Source: CAZICM01 sp964537685
GTDB taxonomy: Bacteria > Myxococcota_A > Polyangia > Polyangiales > Polyangiaceae
Reading direction: 5' to 3'
NCBI GenBank assembly: GCA_964537685.1
Contig: CAZICM010000027.1
Coordinates: forward strand, 53,211-117,210
DNA: 64,000 nt
Shown piece after piece: positions 34,262-43,018 of the stretch. The notes below the pieces were generated by a model that saw only the letters and a list, made by a program, of their open reading frames with translations, had not been told where the DNA came from and searched no databases. A program made the position numbers and the translations under genes. How positions within the stretch are numbered: the first letter of the stretch is position 1; every line of letters begins with the position of its first letter.

Positions 34262-35413
34262 TCAACCGGGATTCACCCCGCCGCCGAACAAAAGCGCACC
34301 CAGCACAAGCCCAACAATCAGCGTCAGCACAGCGATCACAATCGCTTTTTGCTTAGGCATCCCCGGCGCGGGCGGCATCAGCGAATCCATCGACAAGCCC
34401 CGCACACTCACCGGCGCGGGCGGCAATGCAACGGGCAATGGAGGCGGAGGCGGAAGAACAGGAGCCGCTTCGGGCTGAGCCCTGGGAGGAAGAGGCGGAG
34501 GCCCTTTAGCCCCAGGCGCGTGTGCACTTCCCCCTTTCACCGCATCGCGCAAAGCCAGCAAATCGGCCAGCATATCCGAAGCTTTTTGGTAACGATTCGC
34601 GGGCTTCTTCTGAAGCGCCTTCGCCACAATCGTCTCAAAACCCTTGGCCAGCGCATCCGAACGCCCCGTATTCAGCGGCGGCGAGTCTTTTAAAAGCTTC
34701 GACCGCGTAAGCTCAATCTCGTTGACATTGCCAAACACATGTTCGCCCGCCACCGCGCGGAACAGCATCGCGCCCACCGCATACAAATCCGAAGAACCCG
34801 TTACTCCGCGCGAATCAAGCATCTGCTCCGGCGCCATGTACTCCAATGTCCCAAGCGCCATCCCCGCACTCGTCAGATTCGACATCTCTTCAAAATCGGT
34901 CGGCACATCCGACTTCATCAGCCGGCTCACACCGAAATCCACAATCACAGCCCGCGTCTTTCCATCGCGCCGCTTCTCCAAAATAATATTGCTGGGCTTT
35001 AAATCGCGGTGAACGATATTCGTTTGATGCAGATCGACCAGCCCGCTCACGATATCGGTGCCAATGCCAATCGCTTCTTCCACGCTGATCTTCGTGCGCC
35101 TAATCGTCTGCGAAAACACCTCGCCTTCGATGAAGTCCAGAATCAGCACATGCCCGTACTTCGGGTCTTTTACAAAATCGAGAATGCGCGCCACATAATC
35201 GCTTCGAATACGGCCTAACAGCAGCGCCTCACGCTTAAAGCGCTCCACCACCTCGGGCTTATTCACCGCATCGGACAACATGGTCTTAATCGCGACCGGA
35301 TAGCCCACCCCAATGTGCTCGCCTATCCACACCTCGCCCATTGCGCCCGCGCCGATTTTACGCTCGGCGAGATAGCGCCCATCGACCACGGCTCCGGTGG
35401 ACATTGGTTGCAT
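34262..35413 (-). CDS. Hanks-type Ser/Thr protein kinase with C-terminal membrane anchor
   Basis: 383 residues. All catalytic elements are present: IGAGAMGEVW, Lys43 in VAIK, HRDLKPSN (Asp137, Asn142), VDFGVSRL (Asp159) and EYMAPEQ. A Pro/Ala-rich linker leads to a single C-terminal helix (AIVIAVLTLIVGLVLGALLF), so the kinase faces the cytoplasm with nearly no external part. A second ATG (MSTGAV) lies four codons in. The gene is unlinked to an obvious substrate. Confidence 0.92.
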   Translation of the reverse strand: MQPMSTGAVVDGRYLAERKIGAGAMGEVWIGEHIGVGYPVAIKTMLSDAVNKPEVVERFKREALLLGRIRSDYVARILDFVKDPKYGHVLILDFIEGEVFSQTIRRTKISVEEAIGIGTDIVSGLVDLHQTNIVHRDLKPSNIILEKRRDGKTRAVIVDFGVSRLMKSDVPTDFEEMSNLTSAGMALGTLEYMAPEQMLDSRGVTGSSDLYAVGAMLFRAVAGEHVFGNVNEIELTRSKLLKDSPPLNTGRSDALAKGFETIVAKALQKKPANRYQKASDMLADLLALRDAVKGGSAHAPGAKGPPPLPPRAQPEAAPVLPPPPPLPVALPPAPVSVRGLSMDSLMPPAPGMPKQKAIVIAVLTLIVGLVLGALLFGGGVNPG

Positions 35414-35484
35414 GGCGCGGATAATACACAGAAATTGGCCGTTTCAATGGTTGTTGATCGGGCCCAGTCAATCTTCAAGATTCA

Positions 35485-36291
35485 TCAAGGAAGCTTAAAT
35501 ACAAAAAACTCTTGGGTGAGCCCTTTGGCATCCTTGCCCGGCGGCGCGAAGACAGGCAGCCATTTGGTATCGGGAATGACAAACACCGCCAGCAAAGTAT
35601 CGGCCGAGATTCGCTTGCCGCCTTGGATGCTCAGCCTGGCCGCGGGTTTTCCTTCGCGCAGCGAAGAAAGCGTCCCCTTCGAATACTGAAGCTTCATCGA
35701 CAAGCTGCTCACCTCGAGCTCATCGCGCCCCTGCGGCCAGCCAATCCCCCGAACCGACACATAGCCATCGTTTTCGAGCCTCGAGGTCAGCTTGGGCAGA
35801 AGCTCCTTGGACAACTCATCCAAATGCTCCTCGCACTCGCCGATCTGACAAATACGCATCGCATCCCTAGGCTTGCCGTCCTCGCCCACAAACTGAATAT
35901 CCAGCCCAAAGCCTGTTTCCGAACGCAGCTCGGCCGGATACGCGAACATTTTCTTCTGAGCCGACCAGCCGATACGCCGCCCGCCCGTCTTTAAAAAGTC
36001 CCTCGCCATCGCGGCCGCTTCACTCGCGGGCTCGGCCTGCACTTCCTTGTTCGCCGATTTCACATCGGAAGGCTCGCCCGCGCCCTCTTTTGCTTTTGCC
36101 GGATCGCCTTCGCCCTCCGCGGGTTTTGACTCATCCGCCGACGCCGTATCCGCCGGGCTTTTTTCGCTCCCCGCCGAATCACCTTCCGTCTTGGGCGGAG
36201 GAGCCTGAGTGCCCCCGCACGCGCCTAGAAGCGCAGAAGCCGAAGCCAGAAGCAAAAACCCAAATAACCCAAATATCCGAGGAGAAGCCAT
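35485..36291 (-). CDS. Lipoprotein of unknown function
   Basis: 268 residues from ATG 36291, chosen because AAGGATG precedes it and the signal peptide (FGLFGFLLLASASALLGACGG) then starts properly; a longer frame to 36414 exists. The lipobox is LGAC. A 70-residue Glu/Lys/Ala/Pro-rich linker separates the anchor from a C-terminal domain of about 150 residues (KMFAYPAELRSETGFGLDIQF, GECEEHLDELSKELLPKL, LLAVFVIPDTKWLPVF) that I do not recognise. Divergent from the DUF885 gene with 72 bp between starts. Confidence 0.6.
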   Translation of the reverse strand: MASPRIFGLFGFLLLASASALLGACGGTQAPPPKTEGDSAGSEKSPADTASADESKPAEGEGDPAKAKEGAGEPSDVKSANKEVQAEPASEAAAMARDFLKTGGRRIGWSAQKKMFAYPAELRSETGFGLDIQFVGEDGKPRDAMRICQIGECEEHLDELSKELLPKLTSRLENDGYVSVRGIGWPQGRDELEVSSLSMKLQYSKGTLSSLREGKPAARLSIQGGKRISADTLLAVFVIPDTKWLPVFAPPGKDAKGLTQEFFVFKLP

Positions 36292-36363
36292 AAACACATC
36301 CTTCACGGGAAACACCCTCTTGATATCAAAACGCCCCTTGATCCCCAAACCCTTTCCATCGTA

Positions 36364-38256
36364 ATGCCCAGCATCATGGCCAACGATTTTCCCGCCCGGC
36401 ACCGCTCGATTCACACCGCATTCATAGGCATATGCGGACTTTCCCTTTCGCTGGGCTGCGGCTCGCCCGAAACCGAACCCAAAACCCCAACAGCGCCCGC
36501 ATCATCCCCGAGCACCATGGCAACATCTTCTTCTTCAGGTCCCGCAGCGCCTCTTCCCAGCCCCAAGGCAGGCCCAGCCCAGGACGAAGCCATGACCGCG
36601 CTTGGAAAAGCCTTTTTAAGCGATTATCTGCGCCTTGAACCCGTTCGCGCGACCGAACTCGGCGATCATCAAAACGATGGAGCCTGGACCGATCTCAGCA
36701 AGGCGGGTGAAGCCGAATTCAGGCGTTTTATCGATAAAACCAAGACCGCGCTCGCCTCTGTTCAGCCCGAACAATTGTCGCTGGAGCAACGGGTCGACTA
36801 CGAAACACTGAAAGAACGGCTGGATTCTTGGCTGTTTACCCTTGACGAACTCAAACCCGCCGAAACCGATCCGCTTACCTACACAGGTTTAATCAGCGAC
36901 GGCCTCGACCCTTTAATCAACCGGAATTTCGCGCCTCTTCCCGAACGGATGGCCAACCTGGGCAAGCGTCTTCAAACCATTGGCAATGTCATCGCCGTCG
37001 CCAAAGCCAGACTCAACAATCCCAGCGAATTGCACACCCAAACGGCCATTCAACAGAATGCCGGGCTCATTGCATTGTGTGAAAAGAATCTACAGCCCCA
37101 TCTGGATAAACTGAGCGATAAAAAGCAAAAAGCCGGGCTTGAAGATGCGGCGAAAAAAGCCGCGGCCCAATTAAAAGACTTTCAGCAATGGCTCGAAAAA
37201 GACTTGCTTCCAAAAAGCAAAGGCGACTTTAGACTCGGCCGGGCGCGCTTCGAGAAAAAAGTCCGCTTTGCCATGGGCGATCCCAAACTCGATATCGATG
37301 CCCTAAAAAATGCGGCCCTGGAGCAAATCAAAACCACGCAGCAGGAAATGACGGCCACCGCAAAAGAATTGTGGCCTCAATTGATGGGCGCTCAACCGAT
37401 GCTGCCCGCGGGTACGCCCGAACAGAAAAAAGCCTTGATAAAAGCGGTCGTCGATAAACTCGCCGAAGACCGCCCCGATAACAAAACCATCGTCGCCGAA
37501 GCCAATAAACAATTAATTGCGGCCACCGAATTTATACGCAAAAACGATTTGGTCGAAATCCCTAAAGAACCCGTCACCATCATCGAAATGCCTGAATACC
37601 GTAGAGGTGTCGCCGTTGCCTATTGTGATGCATCGGGACCTCTCGAAAAAGTGCAAGAAACGTTTTATGCCATTTCCCCGACCCCATCGGATTGGAAGCA
37701 AAATCGCGTGGATTCGTTCTATAAAGAGTACAACCGCAGCATGGTGGCCGATTTAACGGTGCATGAAGCAATGCCCGGCCATTTTTTGCAATTGATGCAT
37801 AGCAATCGATTTCAATCGCCTGTGAGGGCGGTTTTGAGCAGCGGGCCATTTGTGGAAGGGTGGGCGACGTATACGGAATGGTTGATGGCCAAATATGGGT
37901 TTGGCGGTCCAAAAGTCCGGATGATGCAGCAGAAAATGGTGCTTCGCTTGTCGGCCAATGCGGTGCTCGATTTTGAAACCCATGCGGGCAATCTCGACGA
38001 AAAGGGCGCGCTGGCCTTGATGACCCAAGACGCCTTTCAGGAAGAGGGCGAAGCCGTGGGCAAATGGAAGAGGGCGAGGCTGACCTCGGCTCAGCTTTCA
38101 ACGTATTTTTATGGGTATTCTCAGATGAGGGCGCTGCGCAGCCAATTCGATCAAAAAGCAGGCTTTAGCGAGCGTAAATATAACGATGCGCTCATCAGCC
38201 ACGGATCGCCTTCGATTCGGCATCTTAAGGATTTGATGGCTGCTTGGGGGAATTGA
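36364..38256 (+). CDS. DUF885-family lipoprotein (predicted metallopeptidase-like)
   Basis: 630 residues. Signal peptide with lipobox SLGC (Cys32) and a Thr/Ser/Pro linker, then a long helical body typical of DUF885: DYLRLEPVRATELGDH, LEQRVDYETLKERLDSWLF, PLINRNFAPLPERM. The conserved HEAMPGH (His467 onward) resembles an HExxH zinc-binding motif, followed by FVEGWATYTEWLM and YGYSQMRALR. Related proteins include secreted peptidases, but most are uncharacterised. The ATG at 36364 or 36376 could be used. A possible small ORF overlaps its 3' end on the other strand. Confidence 0.85.
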   Translation: MPSIMANDFPARHRSIHTAFIGICGLSLSLGCGSPETEPKTPTAPASSPSTMATSSSSGPAAPLPSPKAGPAQDEAMTALGKAFLSDYLRLEPVRATELGDHQNDGAWTDLSKAGEAEFRRFIDKTKTALASVQPEQLSLEQRVDYETLKERLDSWLFTLDELKPAETDPLTYTGLISDGLDPLINRNFAPLPERMANLGKRLQTIGNVIAVAKARLNNPSELHTQTAIQQNAGLIALCEKNLQPHLDKLSDKKQKAGLEDAAKKAAAQLKDFQQWLEKDLLPKSKGDFRLGRARFEKKVRFAMGDPKLDIDALKNAALEQIKTTQQEMTATAKELWPQLMGAQPMLPAGTPEQKKALIKAVVDKLAEDRPDNKTIVAEANKQLIAATEFIRKNDLVEIPKEPVTIIEMPEYRRGVAVAYCDASGPLEKVQETFYAISPTPSDWKQNRVDSFYKEYNRSMVADLTVHEAMPGHFLQLMHSNRFQSPVRAVLSSGPFVEGWATYTEWLMAKYGFGGPKVRMMQQKMVLRLSANAVLDFETHAGNLDEKGALALMTQDAFQEEGEAVGKWKRARLTSAQLSTYFYGYSQMRALRSQFDQKAGFSERKYNDALISHGSPSIRHLKDLMAAWGN

Positions 38257-38398
38257 GCCAGCGGCGGTGAAAAATATAAAAGGCAAGGGTGCAGGCCCAA
38301 GCCACGGCCGCTGAGCCGATATCGCCGGGCATCAGGCATATAAGTCCAGCGACGATTCCGCAGGCGATGAGCACTTTTCTTTCTTCAGGGGTGGGCAT
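38225..38398 (-). CDS. Possible small membrane protein (57 aa)
   Basis: Reading the minus strand from ATG 38398-38396 gives 57 residues ending at TAA 38227-38225, with two hydrophobic stretches (VLIACGIVAGLICLMPG and SAAVAWACTLAFYIF) and a basic turn FHRRW. It overlaps the end of the DUF885 gene by 32 bp. No convincing ribosome-binding site precedes it. Codon choice resembles neighbouring genes. It would be a two-helix membrane peptide of unknown role; it could be spurious. Confidence 0.4.
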   Translation of the reverse strand: MPTPEERKVLIACGIVAGLICLMPGDIGSAAVAWACTLAFYIFHRRWLNSPKQPSNP

Positions 38399-38413
38399 CG
38401 TTTTTTTGGGTTT

Positions 38414-38457
38414 AGCAAGCGTTGTGCCTCGGTCTTTTTCGTGAGGCCGGGCTTGCT
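38414..38457. other. Two-stem hairpin in a 313-bp intergenic stretch
   Basis: Between the DUF885 gene and the cNMP-binding gene, AGCAAGC (38414-38420) pairs with GCTTGCT (38451-38457), and inside it GCCTC (38426-38430) pairs with GAGGC (38443-38447), separated by an asymmetric internal loop. Flanks are T-rich (seven T at 38401-38407, TTTA after the hairpin). It could be a terminator, a structured leader of the small minus-strand ORF, or chance. The rest of 38458-38569 shows nothing else. Confidence 0.4.
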
Positions 38458-38569
38458 TTATGCGCGGACGCGAATGCTTTGCGCAGGGGCTGCAGAAGCT
38501 GCGCGGCCGAGCAAAATTTCAGCAAATCATCTGTATTCGGCGCCAAAAAATCGCTTAACGTGTTGGCCG

Positions 38570-40798
38570 ATGAGCACGCTTTCGCCCAAGGAATTCCGCA
38601 AACAGTTTAAACGCCTGCTCCTTCAGCGTGTCGAAGGCATGGAGTGGGACGATAAACTGATTCAGATCCGCCAATACCTGCGCGACCTTGAATCGAGGAA
38701 GAGTCCCGAAGAAGAATCGATGGAGCTGAGTCCATCGATTGAGATTACGCCCTTTCAAGCGGGCTACCGGCCTATCGATGAGGCGCTGAATCCAGGAAGC
38801 GGCGCAAGCGAGCGCATTGGGTATTTAACGACGCAGGGCGGGGATTTGCCTTCGGATGATGTATGGCTTCTGTACCGGGTTCACGATTTGTATGCCTATG
38901 CGGCGCCCTTTGACCGGCCTATCGAGGTGCGGATGTCGGTTTCGTTTGTGCCGCCTTCGCCTGAATGCGGGCCCGTTTCCGCGGTGCCCGGATTTCAAAA
39001 TATTGTGATTCCGCCGAAGGTTGTGGATGCCTCGGCCTTTCCTGTGCCGGCGCTCGCGGACAACAGTTGGAATTCGTTTTATCAAACCAGCTATGTCGCG
39101 GCGCTTTCGCCTTCAAGGCTGGTGCCATCGGAGCATACCTACCGCTGGTCGGACGTGGGCAATTCGATGCTGGCCCGCACGCCCGATGGAGCCGATCCAT
39201 TTACCTTTGCTCATCTCTTTCATCAAAAACTCAAGGTCAGCCTCGATTTGTGGGCCGATGGATCGCACGCGGGAAACGATTCTATCGAAATTGAAGTCTA
39301 CGATACCGGAAGGTTTGGTTCTTTATATCAGCGTTTGCTCGATCGCCTTGTAAAACAGGATACCGAAGCTCAAGCCCAAAAGCTTGGTATTGCCGATCTA
39401 CACGAAGGTTATCATCCTTGGTATCCGGTGTTAACAATCGGAACCGTGAAGGCGATGCTTTATTTAAAGGCGATTCATGACGATCTTCAGCAAAATCGCC
39501 GGAATTTGCCCGATCCTGGGTGGCTGTTAAGGGTGGGGCTCTATTTGGAGTATTTAACCTGCCTGGGCATTTTTGAGGCGGTGAAGGATGAGGTGCCCGA
39601 TCTGCTTTCGCCCGCGGAGCGCAGGGTATTTGAAACGAGTCCCGCCTTCGCCGAGATTCGCAAGCGGATCAATGTCGAGGCGTGGAAAAATGTGTGGTCG
39701 CTCCGGCATATTGCGCCTAGATCGGCGGGCTTTTTTGCGGCGGGCCCTGTCAGTTTGACCAATTTAATGCGCAAACAGAAGGCAACTTTATCGTTTTTGC
39801 ACGCCCATCACGAGGATTTAAAGCATGCGATCGAATTGTCGGGGCCGAATCTCGATAACGCGCAGGAAACCTGGCACCGGGTATTCAGAGATGCGGAGCG
39901 GGCGGTTCTTCAAAATAGCCTGACGGCCTTCCCGGAGCTTGGGCATTTGGAGCCAAAAAACCGTGAATTTGTGCTCTGGCACAAGAAGGGCAAGCTCGAG
40001 ATTTGGGGCATCTCTGCGTTGCCTTCGGCCATTACATCGGTATTCGGCGATCAGGATGGGCTCTTTCCCTCGGCGTGCATGCAATACCGCGCTTCGATGA
40101 ATGAAGTGGCGCATTGGGCGCGCGAGCGGGGATTGATGGACTACACGGGCGATGAGTGCGTACCCGTAAATGCGAGCTTATTGACAGCCTATATCGGGGC
40201 TAATCCCGACTTGGTGGCCGCGCTTCAAAGGCGCGATGGCTATGGGCCTTCGCTGGAGGTGGATGCGGCGCCTCAGCCTTTGATCGAAACGCAGGCGGCA
40301 AAAACGGGGGATGTGGCCGAGCTGATCCGGAAGATTCCGGCGCTGAAGCCTTTGTTGGACCGGGAAGTGAAGAGGCTTGCGCAGAAGGCGAGGCGGGTTG
40401 TGTATGGGCCGCTCGATCGCATCGTGCTTCAGGGGGACAAGGGTTCTTCGCTGTTTTTGGTGGATTCGGGGATGGTGGAAGTGATGGTGCGCAATGAAGA
40501 GGGGCGCGATGTCACGGTGGCCACGCTCGAGCCCGGGGCGGTGTTTGGAGAGTTTGCGCTGTTGTCGGGGGCGGAAAGGACGGCGACGGTCAGGGCTGTT
40601 TCAGAAGCGGTTTTGTATGAAATCAGCAAGGAGGCGCTGGCGCCGATTATTGAGGCCCGGCCGGCTTTGGTGGTGGAGCTGAGTATGCTGATGGCGTCCA
40701 GGCAAATGGAGACGCGGGAGCGGGTGGCTCAATCGCTGGAGGAGCGATCCAAGGGAATTGCTTCAAAGATTAGGCGCTTCTTTTTGGGTGGAACTTGA
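38570..40798 (+). CDS. Large protein with C-terminal cyclic-nucleotide-binding domain
   Basis: 742 residues from ATG 38570 (MSTLSPKEFRK); the frame is open further upstream but reads low-quality sequence. The last 140 residues form a CNB domain: DRIVLQGDKGSSLFLVDSGM and FGEFALLSGAERTATVRA, the phosphate-binding cassette with Glu and Arg retained, so it should bind cAMP or cGMP. The first 600 residues (GYRPIDEALNPGSG, HTYRWSDVGNSMLARTPDG, LGIADLHEGYHPWYPVLTIG, ELSGPNLDNAQETWHRVFRD) show no domain I recognise. No membrane segment. The next gene starts next to the stop. Confidence 0.75.
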   Translation: MSTLSPKEFRKQFKRLLLQRVEGMEWDDKLIQIRQYLRDLESRKSPEEESMELSPSIEITPFQAGYRPIDEALNPGSGASERIGYLTTQGGDLPSDDVWLLYRVHDLYAYAAPFDRPIEVRMSVSFVPPSPECGPVSAVPGFQNIVIPPKVVDASAFPVPALADNSWNSFYQTSYVAALSPSRLVPSEHTYRWSDVGNSMLARTPDGADPFTFAHLFHQKLKVSLDLWADGSHAGNDSIEIEVYDTGRFGSLYQRLLDRLVKQDTEAQAQKLGIADLHEGYHPWYPVLTIGTVKAMLYLKAIHDDLQQNRRNLPDPGWLLRVGLYLEYLTCLGIFEAVKDEVPDLLSPAERRVFETSPAFAEIRKRINVEAWKNVWSLRHIAPRSAGFFAAGPVSLTNLMRKQKATLSFLHAHHEDLKHAIELSGPNLDNAQETWHRVFRDAERAVLQNSLTAFPELGHLEPKNREFVLWHKKGKLEIWGISALPSAITSVFGDQDGLFPSACMQYRASMNEVAHWARERGLMDYTGDECVPVNASLLTAYIGANPDLVAALQRRDGYGPSLEVDAAPQPLIETQAAKTGDVAELIRKIPALKPLLDREVKRLAQKARRVVYGPLDRIVLQGDKGSSLFLVDSGMVEVMVRNEEGRDVTVATLEPGAVFGEFALLSGAERTATVRAVSEAVLYEISKEALAPIIEARPALVVELSMLMASRQMETRERVAQSLEERSKGIASKIRRFFLGGT

Positions 40799-40854
40799 AA
40801 CCAACGCGCTCGCCTATCGTTCCCATTGCGCCCCAAATGGTCTACACACGTTCC

Positions 40855-41964
40855 ATGCGAACCTTTGCTTGGATATGCGCGCTCGGCGCCGTATTTACGG
40901 CGATTTGGGCTGGAGGCTGCTCGGCATCCGAATCCCCGTCGGAAAGCTCCGGCTCGCCTTCCGGCGGAACCGGAAGCTCCAGCAGTGGCACTGGAGCCGG
41001 CGGCTCTTCTTCCTCCAGCAGCGGCTCCAATACCGGCGGATTTAACCCCGGTACAGGGGGCAGCGGTAGCGGTGGAACCATGGGCTGCACCGATATTCCA
41101 CCCATGCCTGCGGGCGCCGAAGCCGTCATTGCTCCCCAATACGCCAGTATTTATACCGTGTACGATCTCGGCACCATTCCAGGGGCGCCGGCGGGACATC
41201 TGGGCGGTTGTGTAATCGATCAAAACGATCCCAATAAACTCTTGTTTGCGGGGGATTCGGAGACGCCCTCGGGGGCCATCTACTCCATTGGCTTAAAACG
41301 CGGCCCATGCGGTCATATTATCGGCTTTGAGGGCACGGCCACCTTGGTGGCCACCACGCCTTATGTCGATGCGAATTTGGTATACGGTCCCAACAACGTT
41401 CTCTTCTACACGGAATGGCCGGTCAATCATATCAGTCAAATTCTACCTGGCCAATCCATGCCAGCCATCACGATTGACGGCGCAACCATGGGCATCAACA
41501 CGGGGGATAGCGTGTCCGGCTTTGGCTTTGTCCCGCCCTGGCTGGCTTCTTCGGGTGAACCTAGGACGGTAACATGGGCTGGGGGGCATTGGTTCCACCT
41601 GACAATGAGCGCTGGAGCCAATCAAGTTTATAACCTGAACAATGGCCAAGAGATCGTGGTGTTGCCGGGCGGCCCTGGAGGATTTGCTTATATTCCTCAA
41701 GGATCGCCCGGATTTAGCAAGCCGTCGCTGATTTTGTCCGAATGGAGCGCGGACAAAGTGTCCACCTATGAGGTCGATCAGGCGGGCGATCCTATACTGG
41801 CTTCGCGCCAGGAATTCTTCACGGCCTTTCCCAAGCCTTGGGGCGCCTATTTCGAGTCAAAGACGGGAGACTTTTTGTTTCTCACCTGGGGTTCATTGCC
41901 CGATCGGGTGTATGTGGTACAAGGGTTTGCCTTGCCTCCTCCACCGCCGCCGCCGCCAAATTAG
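40855..41964 (+). CDS. Lipoprotein with Ser/Gly-rich linker, possible beta-propeller
   Basis: 369 residues from ATG 40855 (ATG 40837 and TTG 40795 are alternatives; none has a good ribosome-binding site). The signal peptide ends WAGGC. A 60-residue Ser/Gly/Thr linker, a hallmark of myxobacterial surface lipoproteins, precedes a beta-rich domain (VYDLGTIPGAPAGHLGGC, DPNKLLFAGDSETPSGAIYS, PYVDANLVYGPNNVLFYTEW) that could be a propeller. The protein ends in a run of Pro. Probably co-transcribed with the cNMP-binding gene. Confidence 0.6.
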   Translation: MRTFAWICALGAVFTAIWAGGCSASESPSESSGSPSGGTGSSSSGTGAGGSSSSSSGSNTGGFNPGTGGSGSGGTMGCTDIPPMPAGAEAVIAPQYASIYTVYDLGTIPGAPAGHLGGCVIDQNDPNKLLFAGDSETPSGAIYSIGLKRGPCGHIIGFEGTATLVATTPYVDANLVYGPNNVLFYTEWPVNHISQILPGQSMPAITIDGATMGINTGDSVSGFGFVPPWLASSGEPRTVTWAGGHWFHLTMSAGANQVYNLNNGQEIVVLPGGPGGFAYIPQGSPGFSKPSLILSEWSADKVSTYEVDQAGDPILASRQEFFTAFPKPWGAYFESKTGDFLFLTWGSLPDRVYVVQGFALPPPPPPPPN

Positions 41965-42001
41965 ATTGGCCCGCGGCCACACTTTCCCTATTCTGACGCT
42001 T

Positions 42002-43018
42002 ATGCCTCGGCCCACCTTTGCCGATCCCAAGACAGACTTTGCCTTTAAGCGCATTTTTGGCTCTGAAGAGCATAAAGATGTGCTCATCGGTTTTTTGAAC
42101 GGCATGCTCGATTTGGACGAGGCCCACCGCATTGTTTCCGTGGAGCTTTTGCCTATTGAACAGCGCCCGGCCGTCGCTGAACTCAAACACTCTATCGTCG
42201 ATGTCAAATGCATCGACGCCCTGGGCACCCGTTATGTCGTTGAGATGCAAGTCCTTCAAGTCGAAGGCTTTGAAAAGCGCGTCGTCTACAATGTCGCCAA
42301 AGCCTATGTCAATCAGATCCCCAAGGGAGAACTCTACCCAACGCTTAACGACGTTGTAGGCATCACCATCTGCGATTTTCCTCTGTGGCCCGACGAAGGC
42401 GACACCAAAATCCCCATGCTGAGCCGCTGGAGAATGGCCGAAGAGAACACCGGCGCCAAACATGGATTGGGACAGATACGCTTGGTTTTTTTAGAATTGC
42501 CTAAATACAAAAAGAGCCATCCTCCCAAGACCGTCATTGAAAAATGGGCCTATTTCTTTAGAGAGGCCGGCAACTTAAGCGTCGTGCCCGAGGAATTATC
42601 CGAACATCCTTTTGTGGATGCGTTTGAGGCGGCCAGAACGGCGGGTTTTTCGGTTGAAGAATGGGATGCCTATATTTTGGCGGGGATGGCCATTCAGAAT
42701 GAGCGGGGAGCGCTTAGCGTGGCCGAGAAGCGCGGTGTGGCCAAGGGGATGGAGCAGGGCAGGCAAGAAGGCTTGAAGAAAGGCAGGCAGGAAGGCTTGA
42801 AGAAAGGCAGGCAAGAAGGCTTGAAGAAAGGCAGGCAGGAAGGCCGCACCGAGAGCGCCCGCCGTATGCTCACATCCCTTCTTCAGCAGCGTTTTGGCCC
42901 TCTGTCCGAAACGGCTCTTGCCCGTATTCACAACGCTCCTGCCGAAATCGCCGAGCGCTGGCTTGAGCGGGTTGTTCAAGCCGCATCCATCGAGGATGTT
43001 TTTAAGGTTGACGGCTAG
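42002..43018 (+). CDS. Rpn-family PD-(D/E)XK nuclease / transposase-like protein
   Basis: 338 residues from ATG 42002; the longer frame overlaps the lipoprotein gene. The start (FADPKTDFAFKRIFGSEEHKDVLIGFLN read as FADPKTDFAFKRIFG then LIGFLNGML) is characteristic of the Rpn/TIGR01784 family. The catalytic pattern is Asp68 (VDVKC) and EMQVLQ (Glu81, Gln83). Rpn proteins promote recA-independent recombination in E. coli. A GRQEGLKK repeat tail (residues 253-281) precedes a helical end similar to that of the Uma2 protein at the left of the window. Its stop overlaps that of the converging kinase gene. Confidence 0.85.
   Translation: MPRPTFADPKTDFAFKRIFGSEEHKDVLIGFLNGMLDLDEAHRIVSVELLPIEQRPAVAELKHSIVDVKCIDALGTRYVVEMQVLQVEGFEKRVVYNVAKAYVNQIPKGELYPTLNDVVGITICDFPLWPDEGDTKIPMLSRWRMAEENTGAKHGLGQIRLVFLELPKYKKSHPPKTVIEKWAYFFREAGNLSVVPEELSEHPFVDAFEAARTAGFSVEEWDAYILAGMAIQNERGALSVAEKRGVAKGMEQGRQEGLKKGRQEGLKKGRQEGLKKGRQEGRTESARRMLTSLLQQRFGPLSETALARIHNAPAEIAERWLERVVQAASIEDVFKVDG
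42758..42844 (+). repeat. In-frame 24-bp tandem repeat (GRQEGLKK)
   Basis: GGCAGGCARGAAGGCTTGAAG plus AAA repeats three times (42758, 42782, 42806) with a fourth partial copy to 42844; copies alternate only at one base (CAA/CAG). It encodes the basic tail repeat of the Rpn-family protein, and such near-identical copies point to recent slippage expansion. Confidence 0.92.

Noticed and set aside
42002..43018. Insertion sequence around the Rpn-type gene
   Set aside because: No terminal inverted repeats or target duplications seen; Rpn proteins are usually stand-alone chromosomal genes despite their transposase-like names.
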